Below, in pieces: positions 1-9,292 of a stretch of 41,125 nucleotides of DNA. A program made the position numbers and the translations under genes. The stretch's first letter is position 1; each line of letters begins with the position of its first letter. The notes beneath the pieces are model-generated. The model was not told where the DNA came from. It worked only from the letters and a program-made list of their open reading frames with translations, and ran no database searches. The stretch is from a bacterium (GTDB taxonomy: Bacteria; Planctomycetota; Planctomycetia; Planctomycetales; Planctomycetaceae). Where the stretch lies: NCBI GenBank assembly GCA_016124895.1, contig WGMU01000038.1, positions 1-41,125 on the forward strand. The letters are read 5' to 3'.

Positions 1-125
1 AGTTACGGACTGGTCATTCTCCTCCGGTTGCTTCCCACCCCGCCTCACGACGACGCAGTGACCTTCAGATACAGGCCGGAGAGCGTCTACCTGAAGAGGA
101 CTCACACCTCTCTGACCAAACACAC

Positions 126-746
126 TCACAAACGCACCTTCTTCCGCAGGCTGCGGACATGGACGTCGACTGAGCGGCACTGGCGACCTTCGTCATCCTC
201 CGAGCATTCGTCGCACAGTTTCTGTCGAGTCAGGACGGCGCCACCACTGCGAGCCAGTCGCCACAGGATGTTGAACTCGGTCAAAGTGAGCTGCAGTTCG
301 TGTCCCAGAATACTGGCACGGAAGGCTTCTCGGTCCATGTGCAGGCCCTGCACGTGAACGTGGCTCGCTGTCATCTGGCTTTCGTTCGTGGAACTCGCCA
401 GTGCGGCAAGACCCTGTGTGAACCTCGTCAGGTCAACCAGTCGTCCATGTACCGCGCCAGGATCGGCCACCGACTCGACGTCTTCCGCATCCGGAGCCAT
501 GACAAAGACAGGCGTACTCGATGCGTCGATCCGTGAGCGAATCGCACCGCAGATCGGCCCGCTGTCAGTTCCTGCGACATCGGCGCTGAGGACAACCACT
601 TCCGGCAGATAAACGATGGCGCGCTGAACGGCGAGATCGGCAGCATCAGCGGTGATCACAATGCAGCCGGCTCGCTGCAGGCCGCTTTCCAGCGCGTCCC
701 GCAACGGGCTTTCACTCGCAACGATCAGTACCGTTGACCTCTGCAT
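126..746 (-). CDS. Degenerate, C-terminally short PhoB/OmpR-type response regulator
   Basis: Residues 1-110 align by eye with a receiver domain and 135-206 with an OmpR/PhoB winged helix (motifs LTLTEFNILWRLAR and SVDVHVRSLRKKV). The receiver lacks its key residues: the acidic pair after strand 1 reads ASE, the phospho-acceptor Asp is replaced by Ser in VVVLSADVAG, and the conserved Lys (KPF) region reads AVHGRLVDLTRF. It should therefore not be phosphorylated in the usual way. The protein stops just after the recognition helix at a TGA (128-126), so the beta-hairpin wing (usual IxTVRGVGYR) is missing; no other frame restores it. The DNA-binding half resembles the intact PhoB at 13493-14215, which suggests a decayed or repurposed paralogue beside the pst genes. 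ATG start at 746 with a weak ribosome site. Identity of the family is firm; whether it works is open. Confidence 0.8.
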   Translation of the reverse strand: MQRSTVLIVASESPLRDALESGLQRAGCIVITADAADLAVQRAIVYLPEVVVLSADVAGTDSGPICGAIRSRIDASSTPVFVMAPDAEDVESVADPGAVHGRLVDLTRFTQGLAALASSTNESQMTASHVHVQGLHMDREAFRASILGHELQLTLTEFNILWRLARSGGAVLTRQKLCDECSEDDEGRQCRSVDVHVRSLRKKVRL

Positions 747-937
747 GACTGCCGTGACCTCGTCCGTTTGTCAATCAGAAACTGAGCGCTCCCTGTGCAA
801 TCCCTTGTCGATGGCGAGCCTCTGCACGCCGACCAGTTCGAGTCTCTCTGTGCCGGTCAATGGCCGTCGGCCGGCTGAAACGGAGTCACTGACCGCTGCC
901 GGTCTCCGCCTCACCGATTTTGGTTTCGTCTTCCAGC

Positions 938-1714
938 TCAGTTCAGATAAGCGTCGATGGTTTCGCCGTCGACCGAGCGGATTGTCATGCCGTTCGGGCC
1001 GGCTCCGACGCGAGTGACACTCATTGCTGGTTCACCCGTCTGCTTGAATTCGCTGAGCCCTTCTGAACCGTCGCGGAAGACCCACAATCGGCCGTCGACG
1101 ATAAATGTCTCGAAGCCGGTCTTCACGGCGAGATATGCATCAATGGTTTCAGTATCCGACGAACGAACGGTCATACCCTCCGGGCCGGCGGCGATTCGCG
1201 TCACACTCCTGGCCAGGTCTCCGGATTTCACGAAATCGGCAGCATCAACCGAAGGCAGGCCGAACACCCACAGTCGGCCATCGTCTTCCCAGGTGACAAA
1301 GCCCGGCTTGCGATGCGTTTCCTTGTCGGGCGAAGCGGAAATGACTGTCCCGTCCGCCAGAAAGCTCACCCAGTACCAGTCTCGATTTTTCTCGCTGTAG
1401 CCCGGCTTTTGTCTGGCAAAGAAGCTGATGGCAAACAGGGCATCGCCGTCCCAGTGTTCGGAAATAGCAATGGAGCCTTCGTCCCAGTTGCCTTTCTGCG
1501 AAGCATACGTCTTTTGTCCGATCCGCGGTCCGACACCGATTCCGGTGAACTCGGCAGCCTGCGGCCATGATCGATAGCTGCTGTCCTGCAGAAACTTCCA
1601 CAGGCCGCGAATATAGTCCTCATGGGTCTTTGTGCGGGGGTTGCCCGCAATGGCGGACAACGATGCAGACACGCTCACGACAACGGCGAGCAGTATGACG
1701 GCAAGGCATTTCAT
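938..1714 (-). CDS. Exported protein of unknown function with two C-terminal repeats
   Basis: 258 residues. The start ATG has a good ribosome site (GGGAGA, 8 bases upstream). Residues 1-24 form a signal peptide ending ASLSAIAG, so the product is periplasmic or secreted. The middle part is rich in Trp and Tyr. The C-terminal half holds two copies of a unit of about 50 residues, each opening with GRLWVF and closing with ETIDAYL, with a conserved core of SVTR(I/V)xAGPxGMT(V/I)RS. I do not recognise the family. The gene lies downstream of pstB on the same strand, separated by 204 bases, so co-transcription with pst is possible but not shown. Confidence 0.85.
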   Translation of the reverse strand: MKCLAVILLAVVVSVSASLSAIAGNPRTKTHEDYIRGLWKFLQDSSYRSWPQAAEFTGIGVGPRIGQKTYASQKGNWDEGSIAISEHWDGDALFAISFFARQKPGYSEKNRDWYWVSFLADGTVISASPDKETHRKPGFVTWEDDGRLWVFGLPSVDAADFVKSGDLARSVTRIAAGPEGMTVRSSDTETIDAYLAVKTGFETFIVDGRLWVFRDGSEGLSEFKQTGEPAMSVTRVGAGPNGMTIRSVDGETIDAYLN

Positions 1715-1918
1715 TCAATCGTCTCCCTGAGTGAGAAATGGCGTTCAGACTGCAGTACGCCGGCCTGGACACCTCTGCGGCAACTGCCCCGCTGAACGTT
1801 CTGGTATGCCAGTTAAGTTCGTTATTACAGATATTATTTAGTGTATTCCGCGGCGCAATCGTCTGTGATCCGGGTCTGAGTGTTCAGAAAAAGTCTTTGA
1901 GATGCGTCGACGCCGAAA

Positions 1919-2815
1919 TCAGCCGAAGCGTCCCATGACGTAGTCTTCTGTTTCTTTGAGCTTTGGATTGGTAAACAGGCTGACTGTCGGTCCGTATTCG
2001 ATCAGATGCCCGAGATACATAAACGCGGTGAAATCACTGACGCGCGATGCCTGCTGCATATTGTGCGTCACGATGAGGATCGAGTAATCACCGCGAAGTT
2101 CGTCGATCAGGTCTTCGATCTTGCCGGTGGCGATCGGGTCAAGTGCTGAGCACGGTTCGTCGAGCAGCAGCACTTCGGGATCACTGGCAATGGCTCGCGC
2201 GATGCACAGACGCTGCTGCTGACCACCGGACAGACCGAGTCCGCTTTCGTGCAACCGGTCTTTAACCTCATTCCACAGCGCGGCACCGCGGAGTGCCCGT
2301 TCGCAGACTTCTTCGAGCACGTTTCTGTCGCGTTCGCCGTCGATGCGCAGCGGATAAACGACGTTCTCAAAGATGCTCATGGGAAACGGATTGGGCTTCT
2401 GGAACACCATACCCATGCGTTTCCGCAATGCGATCACATCGATATGCGGACTGAAGATCGAATCGCCGTTCAGACGCATGTCGCCGCCAAGCCGCACGTT
2501 GTCGATCAGGTCGTTCATCCGGTTAACGCACCGCAGCAGAGTTGACTTGCCGCAGCCTGACGGCCCAATCAGCGCCGTCACGTGGCCGTCGGGGATGATC
2601 ATGTTGATGTCAAACAGCGCCTGTTTGTCGCCATACCACAGGCTGACGTCATTAACGTCGAGCACGCTGGCGCATTTGGCGAGTTCGGCATGAATGACTG
2701 CGTCGACGTGCTCGCCACGCGTAATCATTTCCAGCCGGTTCAGCTTTGCGTCACCGCTCTGGGCGACCGCTGTTGCCGTTGTGGAGGATTGAGGCTGTTC
2801 GGTGTTACTGATCAC
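1919..2815 (-). CDS. pstB: Phosphate ABC transporter ATP-binding protein PstB
   Basis: ATPase that powers the PstSCAB high-affinity phosphate importer on the cytoplasmic face of the inner membrane. Visible motifs are Walker [14 protein letters not shown]-loop in [17 protein letters not shown], the ABC signature [14 protein letters not shown], Walker [14 protein letters not shown] and the switch His in [10 protein letters not shown]. The open frame from a GTG at 2815 gives 298 residues, roughly 40 more than typical PstB. An ATG at 2728 gives about 269 residues and still covers the whole ABC domain, so the start is uncertain. It is the last gene of pstS-C-A-B and begins 48 bases after pstA. Confidence 0.96.
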   Translation of the reverse strand: MISNTEQPQSSTTATAVAQSGDAKLNRLEMITRGEHVDAVIHAELAKCASVLDVNDVSLWYGDKQALFDINMIIPDGHVTALIGPSGCGKSTLLRCVNRMNDLIDNVRLGGDMRLNGDSIFSPHIDVIALRKRMGMVFQKPNPFPMSIFENVVYPLRIDGERDRNVLEEVCERALRGAALWNEVKDRLHESGLGLSGGQQQRLCIARAIASDPEVLLLDEPCSALDPIATGKIEDLIDELRGDYSILIVTHNMQQASRVSDFTAFMYLGHLIEYGPTVSLFTNPKLKETEDYVMGRFG

Positions 2816-2863
2816 GAAACTGATCCGTTCCTGTCTGAATCCGGGCCGTGTCTGAGGTCGGGC

Positions 2864-5077
2864 TCAGAACTGGCTGAACTGAAACTTCTTCCGTAACTGG
2901 GCACGCAACCAGATCGCAGCGACATTCATGACAGCGATGATTCCAATCAGCAGCAGCGTCGTCGTGTAGACCATTGGTTTGGCGGCTTCACTGTTCTGTG
3001 AGTGGAAGCCGAGATCGAAGATGTGAAATCCCAGGTGCATGAAACTGCGTTCGGGATGCAGTGCGCCGGTGGGCAGGGGGCCGAAGGAGCCGCTCCAGTC
3101 GTGCAGATCGAAGACCAGATGCGGCGCCAGCTTGACGGCCCCAACGAGCATCAGCGGCGCGACTTCGCCGGCACCACGGGCCATTGCCAGAATCGTTCCC
3201 GTCATGATGCCCGGCAGGGCCCGCGGCAGGACGATGCGGCGGATCGTCTGCCACTTTGTCGCGCCGCAGGCCAGCGAACCTTCACGCATGGACCGCGGTA
3301 CGGCGGAGAGTGCCTCTTCGGTCGCAACGATCACGACGGGGAGTGTCAGCAGAGCGAGCGTCAGCGAGGCCCAGAACAGGCCGCCGGTTCCGAAAGTCGG
3401 GCCGACGTTGGCCGTTTTTGCCGGATAAAAGAGTTCGTCAATCGAGGCACCGACCATGTAGCAGAAGAAGCCGACGCCAAAGACACCGAAGACGATACTC
3501 GGCACACCGGCCAGATTGTTGATCGCGATGCGCACGGCGCTGACGACGAAGCCGGCTCTTGCGTATTCGCGCAGATACAGCGCCGCGAGAACGCCAAACG
3601 GGACAACGGCAATCGACATCAGCAGAGTCATGACAACAGTGCCGAAGATTGCCGGGTAGACCCCGCCTTCGCTGTTCGCTTCGCGGGGATTATCGAACAG
3701 GAACTCGCGCCACCGCGACAGGTAGATGCCACACTTCTCGCCGGTCTGCAGCCGGTTGGCCGGACAGGCCCGGACAATTTCCGCCAGCGGGATTTCCTGC
3801 TGCTGATCACCGATCGTGCGCATCAGCAGCGAATAGCGCGAGTTGAGCTGGGCCAGCTCGTCGATGCGTGAGCGAATCTCCGCGTACTCGGCGGCGTTCG
3901 CCCGCTCAGACTCGTCGAGTGCCGCCTGCGCGGTCCGGTATTCTTCCGACTCTTTGCCGTAGTGATACCCAGTCTCGATCAACGCCAGACGTTCGTGTTC
4001 GCGCCTCCGGTTAAAGGCACCGCCTTCAATTTCGTCGATCTCTTTTCCTTCGAGCCATCGTTCGCGGCACTCGGAATGCAGCCTGGGGAACGCCGCCCAG
4101 ATCGCCGCGGACTCAGTTTCAACAGCCTCGCCGTCAATGCGGAGTTCCATTGGAAAGCCGTAAAAGCGTCCGCCTTCGACCCGTTCCAGCAGCATCGCCC
4201 ACTCGGGGAAGGATTCACCGTCTGGTCTGATCTCAAAGTCGCTGACCCAGTTGAAGTGTTCGCTCGTCAGCTCGAAGTTCTCTGTGCGGAATTCGCGGCG
4301 TCGCATGGGGACGGCGACAGGCAGAGTCAGCGACGACCAGGCTTCGCTGGCCCAGACGGAGTAGACAGCGGCACCGCCGTCCGTGAACTGCTTCCGAAAC
4401 GCGTCGACGTCGAGCTCTCCCAGCGTGGCTTCTGATTCTGCCGCCGCCGCATTCCACGCGGCGACCAGCGCATCGCCTGACTCGTTGCCCGCGTTTGCAG
4501 AGACTTCACCGGCGAACCGCGTCACGAAGGCGTCCCACTTCGAGTCGAGCGTCGCTTCAATCTGCGAGACGATTGCTGCACGTGTTTCAGGGGCGGCTTG
4601 CTGAACCGTCGGAGCCAGCCGCACCTGAGTGATTACGGCTTTGAGAATCATCGGTCGATTCGAGTTCACCCGGTCGCTCAATGTTCCGGCGTCGAGCTCA
4701 CGCTGCACAACAGCATGAAAGGCCGGGTGGAGCATCTTCTGCAGCTTCTCACGAGCTGCTTCCGACTGACCAGCCAGATTCGAGAATTTCAGTTCGTACG
4801 CGTCGTAAGCAAATGCCTCACCGAGCAGGACGCGTCCATCGATTGTTTCGACCTGAACAATCGGCTGCGGCCAGAACGTCGTCACACCCTGCCACAGCAC
4901 ATACAGCAGCAGCGTGACGATCATCAGGAAGCAGATCACCAGTCCGCCACCGGTCAGCCACAGCATCGGTTCGCCCTGCGCGATCACGGACGCGCCGGGT
5001 CGCACGCGGCGGCGCACGCGCGGCAGCTTCGCCGATTCGGCTTCGACGGTCGCAGATGGATCGACTACCTGGCTCAC
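2864..5077 (-). CDS. pstA: Phosphate ABC transporter permease PstA, long form
   Basis: Inner-membrane permease subunit of the phosphate importer. The last 270 residues or so match PstA: several membrane helices and the EAA-type loop GSLACGATKWQTIRRIVLP, followed by RGAGEVAPLMLVGA. At 737 residues it is more than twice the usual length. The extra 470 N-terminal residues hold one membrane helix (about 39-65), then a mainly hydrophilic, probably extracytoplasmic segment whose end is charged and likely coiled coil (about 355-425). Long PstA forms are known in several Gram-negative groups. The start ATG overlaps the pstC stop by four bases (ATGA), which supports translational coupling. Confidence 0.93.
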   Translation of the reverse strand: MSQVVDPSATVEAESAKLPRVRRRVRPGASVIAQGEPMLWLTGGGLVICFLMIVTLLLYVLWQGVTTFWPQPIVQVETIDGRVLLGEAFAYDAYELKFSNLAGQSEAAREKLQKMLHPAFHAVVQRELDAGTLSDRVNSNRPMILKAVITQVRLAPTVQQAAPETRAAIVSQIEATLDSKWDAFVTRFAGEVSANAGNESGDALVAAWNAAAAESEATLGELDVDAFRKQFTDGGAAVYSVWASEAWSSLTLPVAVPMRRREFRTENFELTSEHFNWVSDFEIRPDGESFPEWAMLLERVEGGRFYGFPMELRIDGEAVETESAAIWAAFPRLHSECRERWLEGKEIDEIEGGAFNRRREHERLALIETGYHYGKESEEYRTAQAALDESERANAAEYAEIRSRIDELAQLNSRYSLLMRTIGDQQQEIPLAEIVRACPANRLQTGEKCGIYLSRWREFLFDNPREANSEGGVYPAIFGTVVMTLLMSIAVVPFGVLAALYLREYARAGFVVSAVRIAINNLAGVPSIVFGVFGVGFFCYMVGASIDELFYPAKTANVGPTFGTGGLFWASLTLALLTLPVVIVATEEALSAVPRSMREGSLACGATKWQTIRRIVLPRALPGIMTGTILAMARGAGEVAPLMLVGAVKLAPHLVFDLHDWSGSFGPLPTGALHPERSFMHLGFHIFDLGFHSQNSEAAKPMVYTTTLLLIGIIAVMNVAAIWLRAQLRKKFQFSQF

Positions 5078-7785
5078 AACTGAAACGCCCTCTTGCGGAA
5101 TCTCAGACGAATCACTTCGGCCACCGTGTTCAACACGAACGTCAGGGCGAACAGCGTCAGAGCGGCGAGATACAGCATCCGGAAGTGTGTGCTGTTTTCG
5201 ACGGCTTCCGGCAGTTCCACCGCGATATTCGCGGCCAGTGTGCGGAATCCGTTGAAAATATTCATGTCAAGCACGGGCGTATTTCCGGCGGCCATCAGCA
5301 CGATCATCGTTTCGCCGACGGCGCGGCCGAGTCCAATCATCACCGCCGAAAACAGACCACTCATCCCGGTCGGAATGATGACCCGCACGGCGGTCTGCCA
5401 CTTCGTCGCTCCGGCTCCCAGCGAGGCGGCCCGCAGCGATTCCGGCACCGACGTCAGAGCATCATCCGAAATCGTGTAGATGATCGGGATGATCGCAAAG
5501 CCCATCATGAAGCCGACGACCAGCGAGTTTCTCTGCACATAAGTGTCAACCAGAGTACCTCGCAGATCGAAACCCAGACCGCTGATTAACGACGAAATCA
5601 GCCACGCGACGGCGACCGTCGCCACAGAACCGACCGCGAATTTTGCAATGTCCAGCAGGACGAACTGCACGCGTGAGTTCGCCATGTTGCGCTGCACCGG
5701 CGTGACGAACAGGCTGAAGACCGTCGCGACCAGTAACGCACTCAGCGGCAGAAGCAGGAGCATCCAGCCGCCGGTTGCCGTTCCTGTCTGGCCGTCGAGC
5801 CAGGCTTTGATATCACCGGCGAAGAGCCAGCTTTCCACAAACGGGCCGACGATTGTCGCCAGCCAGATGCCGACGACAAAGGCCAGAGCCATCAGAGGCA
5901 GCCGCAACCAGTCGCAGCGGATTCCCAGCGACATGGGCAGCAGTTGCCACAGAAACGCAGCCGCCAGCAAGGCAAAGGGGGCGGTCGCTAACACAGACAG
6001 CGTCTGTGGCACGATGTCTTCAACGTACGGAGCAATGACCAGGGCCGCCAGGAATCCCAGCACCACGCTTGGCAGGCTGGCCATGATTTCGATGGTCGGT
6101 TTGATGCGCGCCTTGGTCCGCGGATTCAGAAACTCGCTGGTATAGATTGCTGCCAGTAAAGCCAGCGGTGCGCCAAACAGCATCGAGTAGATCGTTGCTT
6201 TAATGCTGCCGAACACGAGCGACCACAGACCATACTTCGGTTCGAACGCGTCATCGCCCGACGATGACTGCCAGACGTGCTCCGGCTTTTCATAGCCTTC
6301 GTACCAGACGGGTAGAAAAATGGCGCTCAATGTGACTTCGGGATGGGGCGCATCAATTGCCCACCGCGAGAGTCCCGCGTGCGACAGGCCGAGAATGACG
6401 TCGTTTTTCGGCGAGATGGTCAGCAATCGCGGTACCTGTTGATCGGCCGTCGTTGACTGTGCAAGCAACTGCTCACTCGTCACATGGTAAAGGCGGATCG
6501 AACCGTCCTCGAAACCGGCAGCAACAGTGCGAACGACCGGGGACGCGGCGAGAGACCGTACCGGTGACGAACCGGACTGCAGGTGATGCGCCCGGCTGAG
6601 AACTGCTCCGTCAATGGTTGTTGCATCTTCGGGTTTCGTACGGAACCAGACGGTTACGCCGCCGTCGGAGTCTCCCGCGACCAGCGACGTCTTACCGACC
6701 AGGAAACCCAGCGATGTCAGCACCCGGCCGCCGTCAACCAGGTTGACTTCTTCGGCCAGCAGAACGTCAACACCTTTGCGGGCATCAAACCGCTGCAAAC
6801 GTCCGTCGTTCCAGGCGAGATAGACATTGTCGCCGAGACCGGACAGCAGAAGGCGATCGGGCTGCTGTGTCTGCATATCGAGTTCAAGCTGCAGCGTGCG
6901 GGCGCTGAGCTTCGTGGTCGTCTGGTCGAGCAGCATGTTGTAGACCTTGCGCACCGTCGCGACGCGCAGCAGACCCTCGTCGGTCAGCAGGGCGAGGACT
7001 TCTTCTGTCGCCGCCAGGCTGTCCGCTCCCTGTTTGGGAACCGAGCGATCAATCAGCCGAATCGGTACACCGGAAGCCACAGTCACCGGAGCGTCCATTT
7101 CGACCGACAGTTCCTGCAGGCGAAGCTGTCCCTCCGGCGTCTTTTCGACCATGCCGTCGCGATAGCGTGCGACATCGCCGATCCTGAGGCCCGTCAGCTC
7201 CGCCGGAACTTCGTCAAGCTGCAGGACACGGGTATCGCCGGAACCGGCCGCTGCATCGTCGTCTGAGCTGGCCTGCAGAAAAGCCGTCGCGAACGAAATC
7301 TTGCCGAGCTGAATGTCGCCGTCCACGAATCCAAGTCCGATCTCGCCACGCGGACCGAACGACCACGCCGTCAGTTCACGGCCGTCCGGAATCAGCGAGA
7401 CTCTCGACAGCGTTTCGCCCGAATCCAGTCGCACGGTGCGGAGTGTACCGTCGCGGTAAGCGATCCAGCCGAGATTGAGATACTCGTCCGTCGCGAAATG
7501 CAGCGGTTCCGGCGTCGGAGTTTTGGACGCCGGCGCTTTGGTGTCCGGTGTCACCGGCTGCGTCGCCGCGGACAGATCGATCTCTTGCGGCTGGCTGAGT
7601 GAGCTGCCGCTGAACAGCGGATAGACCTTGCCGACCAGAAACGCGAACACCAGCAGCAGTGACGCAATCGTGCCCAGCCCGCCGACGGTAATCAATAGCT
7701 GCGCAGTGCGATCGGCAACGCGAACACTCTTTCGCGTTGCCATCGATCGTCGGCTACCAGCAAATCCTGAGCGGGCACGGGCCAT
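5074..7785 (-). CDS. pstC: Phosphate ABC transporter permease PstC, with large extracytoplasmic domain
   Basis: Partner permease of PstA. The C-terminal part (about residue 517 to 903) carries the permease helices and the EAA-type loop SLGAGATKWQTAVRVIIPTG followed by GRAVGETMIVLMAAG. One N-terminal helix (about 22-48) is followed by some 465 residues with repeated strand-like blocks such as DGTLRTVRLDSGE, DGRLQRFDARKG and DGSIRLYHVTSE, typical of a WD40-like beta-propeller facing the periplasm. I chose the ATG at 7785 (a second lies at 7743); the open frame runs to 7989, but that extra stretch does not look like protein. No strong ribosome site is seen at either ATG. The gene lies 236 bases after pstS and overlaps pstA by four bases. 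Confidence 0.92.
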   Translation of the reverse strand: MARARSGFAGSRRSMATRKSVRVADRTAQLLITVGGLGTIASLLLVFAFLVGKVYPLFSGSSLSQPQEIDLSAATQPVTPDTKAPASKTPTPEPLHFATDEYLNLGWIAYRDGTLRTVRLDSGETLSRVSLIPDGRELTAWSFGPRGEIGLGFVDGDIQLGKISFATAFLQASSDDDAAAGSGDTRVLQLDEVPAELTGLRIGDVARYRDGMVEKTPEGQLRLQELSVEMDAPVTVASGVPIRLIDRSVPKQGADSLAATEEVLALLTDEGLLRVATVRKVYNMLLDQTTTKLSARTLQLELDMQTQQPDRLLLSGLGDNVYLAWNDGRLQRFDARKGVDVLLAEEVNLVDGGRVLTSLGFLVGKTSLVAGDSDGGVTVWFRTKPEDATTIDGAVLSRAHHLQSGSSPVRSLAASPVVRTVAAGFEDGSIRLYHVTSEQLLAQSTTADQQVPRLLTISPKNDVILGLSHAGLSRWAIDAPHPEVTLSAIFLPVWYEGYEKPEHVWQSSSGDDAFEPKYGLWSLVFGSIKATIYSMLFGAPLALLAAIYTSEFLNPRTKARIKPTIEIMASLPSVVLGFLAALVIAPYVEDIVPQTLSVLATAPFALLAAAFLWQLLPMSLGIRCDWLRLPLMALAFVVGIWLATIVGPFVESWLFAGDIKAWLDGQTGTATGGWMLLLLPLSALLVATVFSLFVTPVQRNMANSRVQFVLLDIAKFAVGSVATVAVAWLISSLISGLGFDLRGTLVDTYVQRNSLVVGFMMGFAIIPIIYTISDDALTSVPESLRAASLGAGATKWQTAVRVIIPTGMSGLFSAVMIGLGRAVGETMIVLMAAGNTPVLDMNIFNGFRTLAANIAVELPEAVENSTHFRMLYLAALTLFALTFVLNTVAEVIRLRFRKRAFQL

Positions 7786-8021
7786 TGAAAAGATCGCTGT
7801 GTTGCGGCCTGTTTGTTGGAACGAATTCAATCGAATGACGGTTTCTGCTGAGGCGTTTCGAGGCTCTCGAAATTCACCGCAACAGACCGCGTGTCCTGCT
7901 TTTCGACAGCTCGCGAGAAGGCCGTCATCCCTGAGCGAGTGCAAAACAGACCCAGGGTGACAGCAGTATTTTCCGCGGAGCGAATTCACTGAGGCCAGCG
8001 GGCAGCTTCAGCACTCAGCAC

Positions 8022-9005
8022 TTATTCGATGCCGAGTTCCGACAGCGTCTTTCTGGCGATCGTGGCGGGAACCGGGAAGTAACCGTCTTTGACAACGGCT
8101 TCCTGGCCATCCTTCGAGAAGATGTACCGGATAAATTCGCGACGCAGCGGGTCCAGTTCGCTGCCCGGCTTGTGATTCACATACAGATACAGAAAACGGG
8201 CCAGCGGATACTCGCCGGTGTAGGCATTCTCGGGAATCGCCTCGACGTAGTCGTCCCCTTCGACCGACAGCGGGAGAGCACGAACGTCAGCCGTCTTGTA
8301 TCCGATGCCCGAGTAGCCGATGCCGTATTTGTCTTTGGCGACTCCCTGCACAACCGACGACGACCCCGGCTGCTCCTTCACTTCGTCCTTAAAGTCGCCC
8401 TTCGACAGAACGTGCTCCTTGAAGAAGCCGTACGTTCCAGATGCGGAGTTGCGGCCATAATGGCTGATGGGTTTGCTGGCCCATTCGCCAGCCATCTCTG
8501 GTCCAACCTGCCCCCACGTGCGGATGTCGCTCGGGAAGCCGCCCTTGCGGGTCTTCGAGAAGATCGCATCCGCCTTCTGCAGACTCAGACCCTTGATCGG
8601 GTTGTCCTTGTTCACATAGATGGCCAGCATGTCGATGCTCGTCGGCAGCGGTGTTGGCTTGTAGCCGAATTTCTTCTCGAAGTCGGCGATCTCCGCATCC
8701 TTCATCGAGCGGCTCATCGGGCCGAACTGCGAGGTTCCGGCAATCAGGGCCGGCGGGGCTGTTGACGAGCCCTTACCTTCGATCTCGATCTTCACGTTTG
8801 GATAGTGCTTCGAGAAGCCCTCGGCCCACAACGTCATTTCGTTGTTCATCGTGTCCGAGCCAACGCTCTTCAGCGAACCGGACACGCCAGCGACCGGTTT
8901 GTAATCCGGCAGGCTGGGATCAACCTTGACCTGGGCAGAAGCGATTCCCGAAGCGGCGACGAGCACCGTGACGGCGGACAGAAGCACCTTCTTCAAACTC
9001 TTCAT
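8022..9005 (-). CDS. pstS: Phosphate-binding protein PstS
   Basis: Periplasmic phosphate receptor that delivers phosphate to PstCA. A signal peptide (MKSLKKVLLSAVTVLVAAS, cleavage after ASAQ) precedes a mature domain with PstS-type motifs: VGSDTMNNEMTLWAEGF near the N-terminus, the GKGSSTAPPALIAGTSQFGP loop, and GRNSASGTYGFFKE. The start at 9005 has a ribosome site (CGGAG, about 7 bases upstream); the frame stays open further upstream but those residues do not resemble protein. It is the first gene of the leftward pst set, and the leader upstream holds a candidate PHO box. Confidence 0.95.
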   Translation of the reverse strand: MKSLKKVLLSAVTVLVAASGIASAQVKVDPSLPDYKPVAGVSGSLKSVGSDTMNNEMTLWAEGFSKHYPNVKIEIEGKGSSTAPPALIAGTSQFGPMSRSMKDAEIADFEKKFGYKPTPLPTSIDMLAIYVNKDNPIKGLSLQKADAIFSKTRKGGFPSDIRTWGQVGPEMAGEWASKPISHYGRNSASGTYGFFKEHVLSKGDFKDEVKEQPGSSSVVQGVAKDKYGIGYSGIGYKTADVRALPLSVEGDDYVEAIPENAYTGEYPLARFLYLYVNHKPGSELDPLRREFIRYIFSKDGQEAVVKDGYFPVPATIARKTLSELGIE

Positions 9006-9189
9006 AACTGCTCCGTTAACTGACTTGAGTCGCAAATCGGTTTGAGTCACAACCGCGGAGGCGGTGGAGCGGCGGCAGATTCCGGTCCACGAGTTCGCTG
9101 CTCTGCCCGCGGTTTCGCTGCTTCGCCCACAGTGAACAGACGACGCGGCAATCATCCTTGTCTCGCGAGTTAGCAGCGTATGTGGCAAT

Positions 9190-9206
9190 TGTTAACGAAA
9201 AATTAA
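9190..9206 (-). promoter_or_regulatory. Candidate PHO box upstream of pstS
   Basis: On the minus strand this reads TTAATT, five bases (TTTCG), then TTAACA: two similar hexamers 11 bases apart, as in PhoB/PhoP target sites, which are direct repeats at 11-bp phase. It lies about 185 bases upstream of the pstS ATG in an AT-rich patch of otherwise GC-rich DNA. A similar arrangement occurs upstream of phoU. No planctomycete consensus is known to me, so this rests on pattern and context only. Confidence 0.3.
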
Positions 9207-9292
9207 GGGGCAGATCGAGGGAACCGGTTGCTGACAACGAATTCAGTCGCGCGTCACCACATAAATGCAGATGTGAGGCAGATCTTCTGCGG

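Noticed and set aside
3-17. A strong Shine-Dalgarno-like GGAGGAG (minus, 25-19) followed by an ATG at 17
   Set aside because: The frame reads only four codons (MTSP) then a stop, and the spacing of one base is too short. A gene might start outside the window, but none can be shown.
60-128. A frameshift that would restore the wing of the truncated response regulator
   Set aside because: I translated the other two frames after the stop; neither gives a sequence like IxTVRGVGYR.
7786-7989. A longer N-terminus for PstC
   Set aside because: Cys/Arg/Ser-rich residues, unlike PstC; the first membrane helix starts soon after the ATG at 7785.
9006-9188. A longer N-terminus for PstS
   Set aside because: A clean signal peptide and ribosome site lie at 9005.
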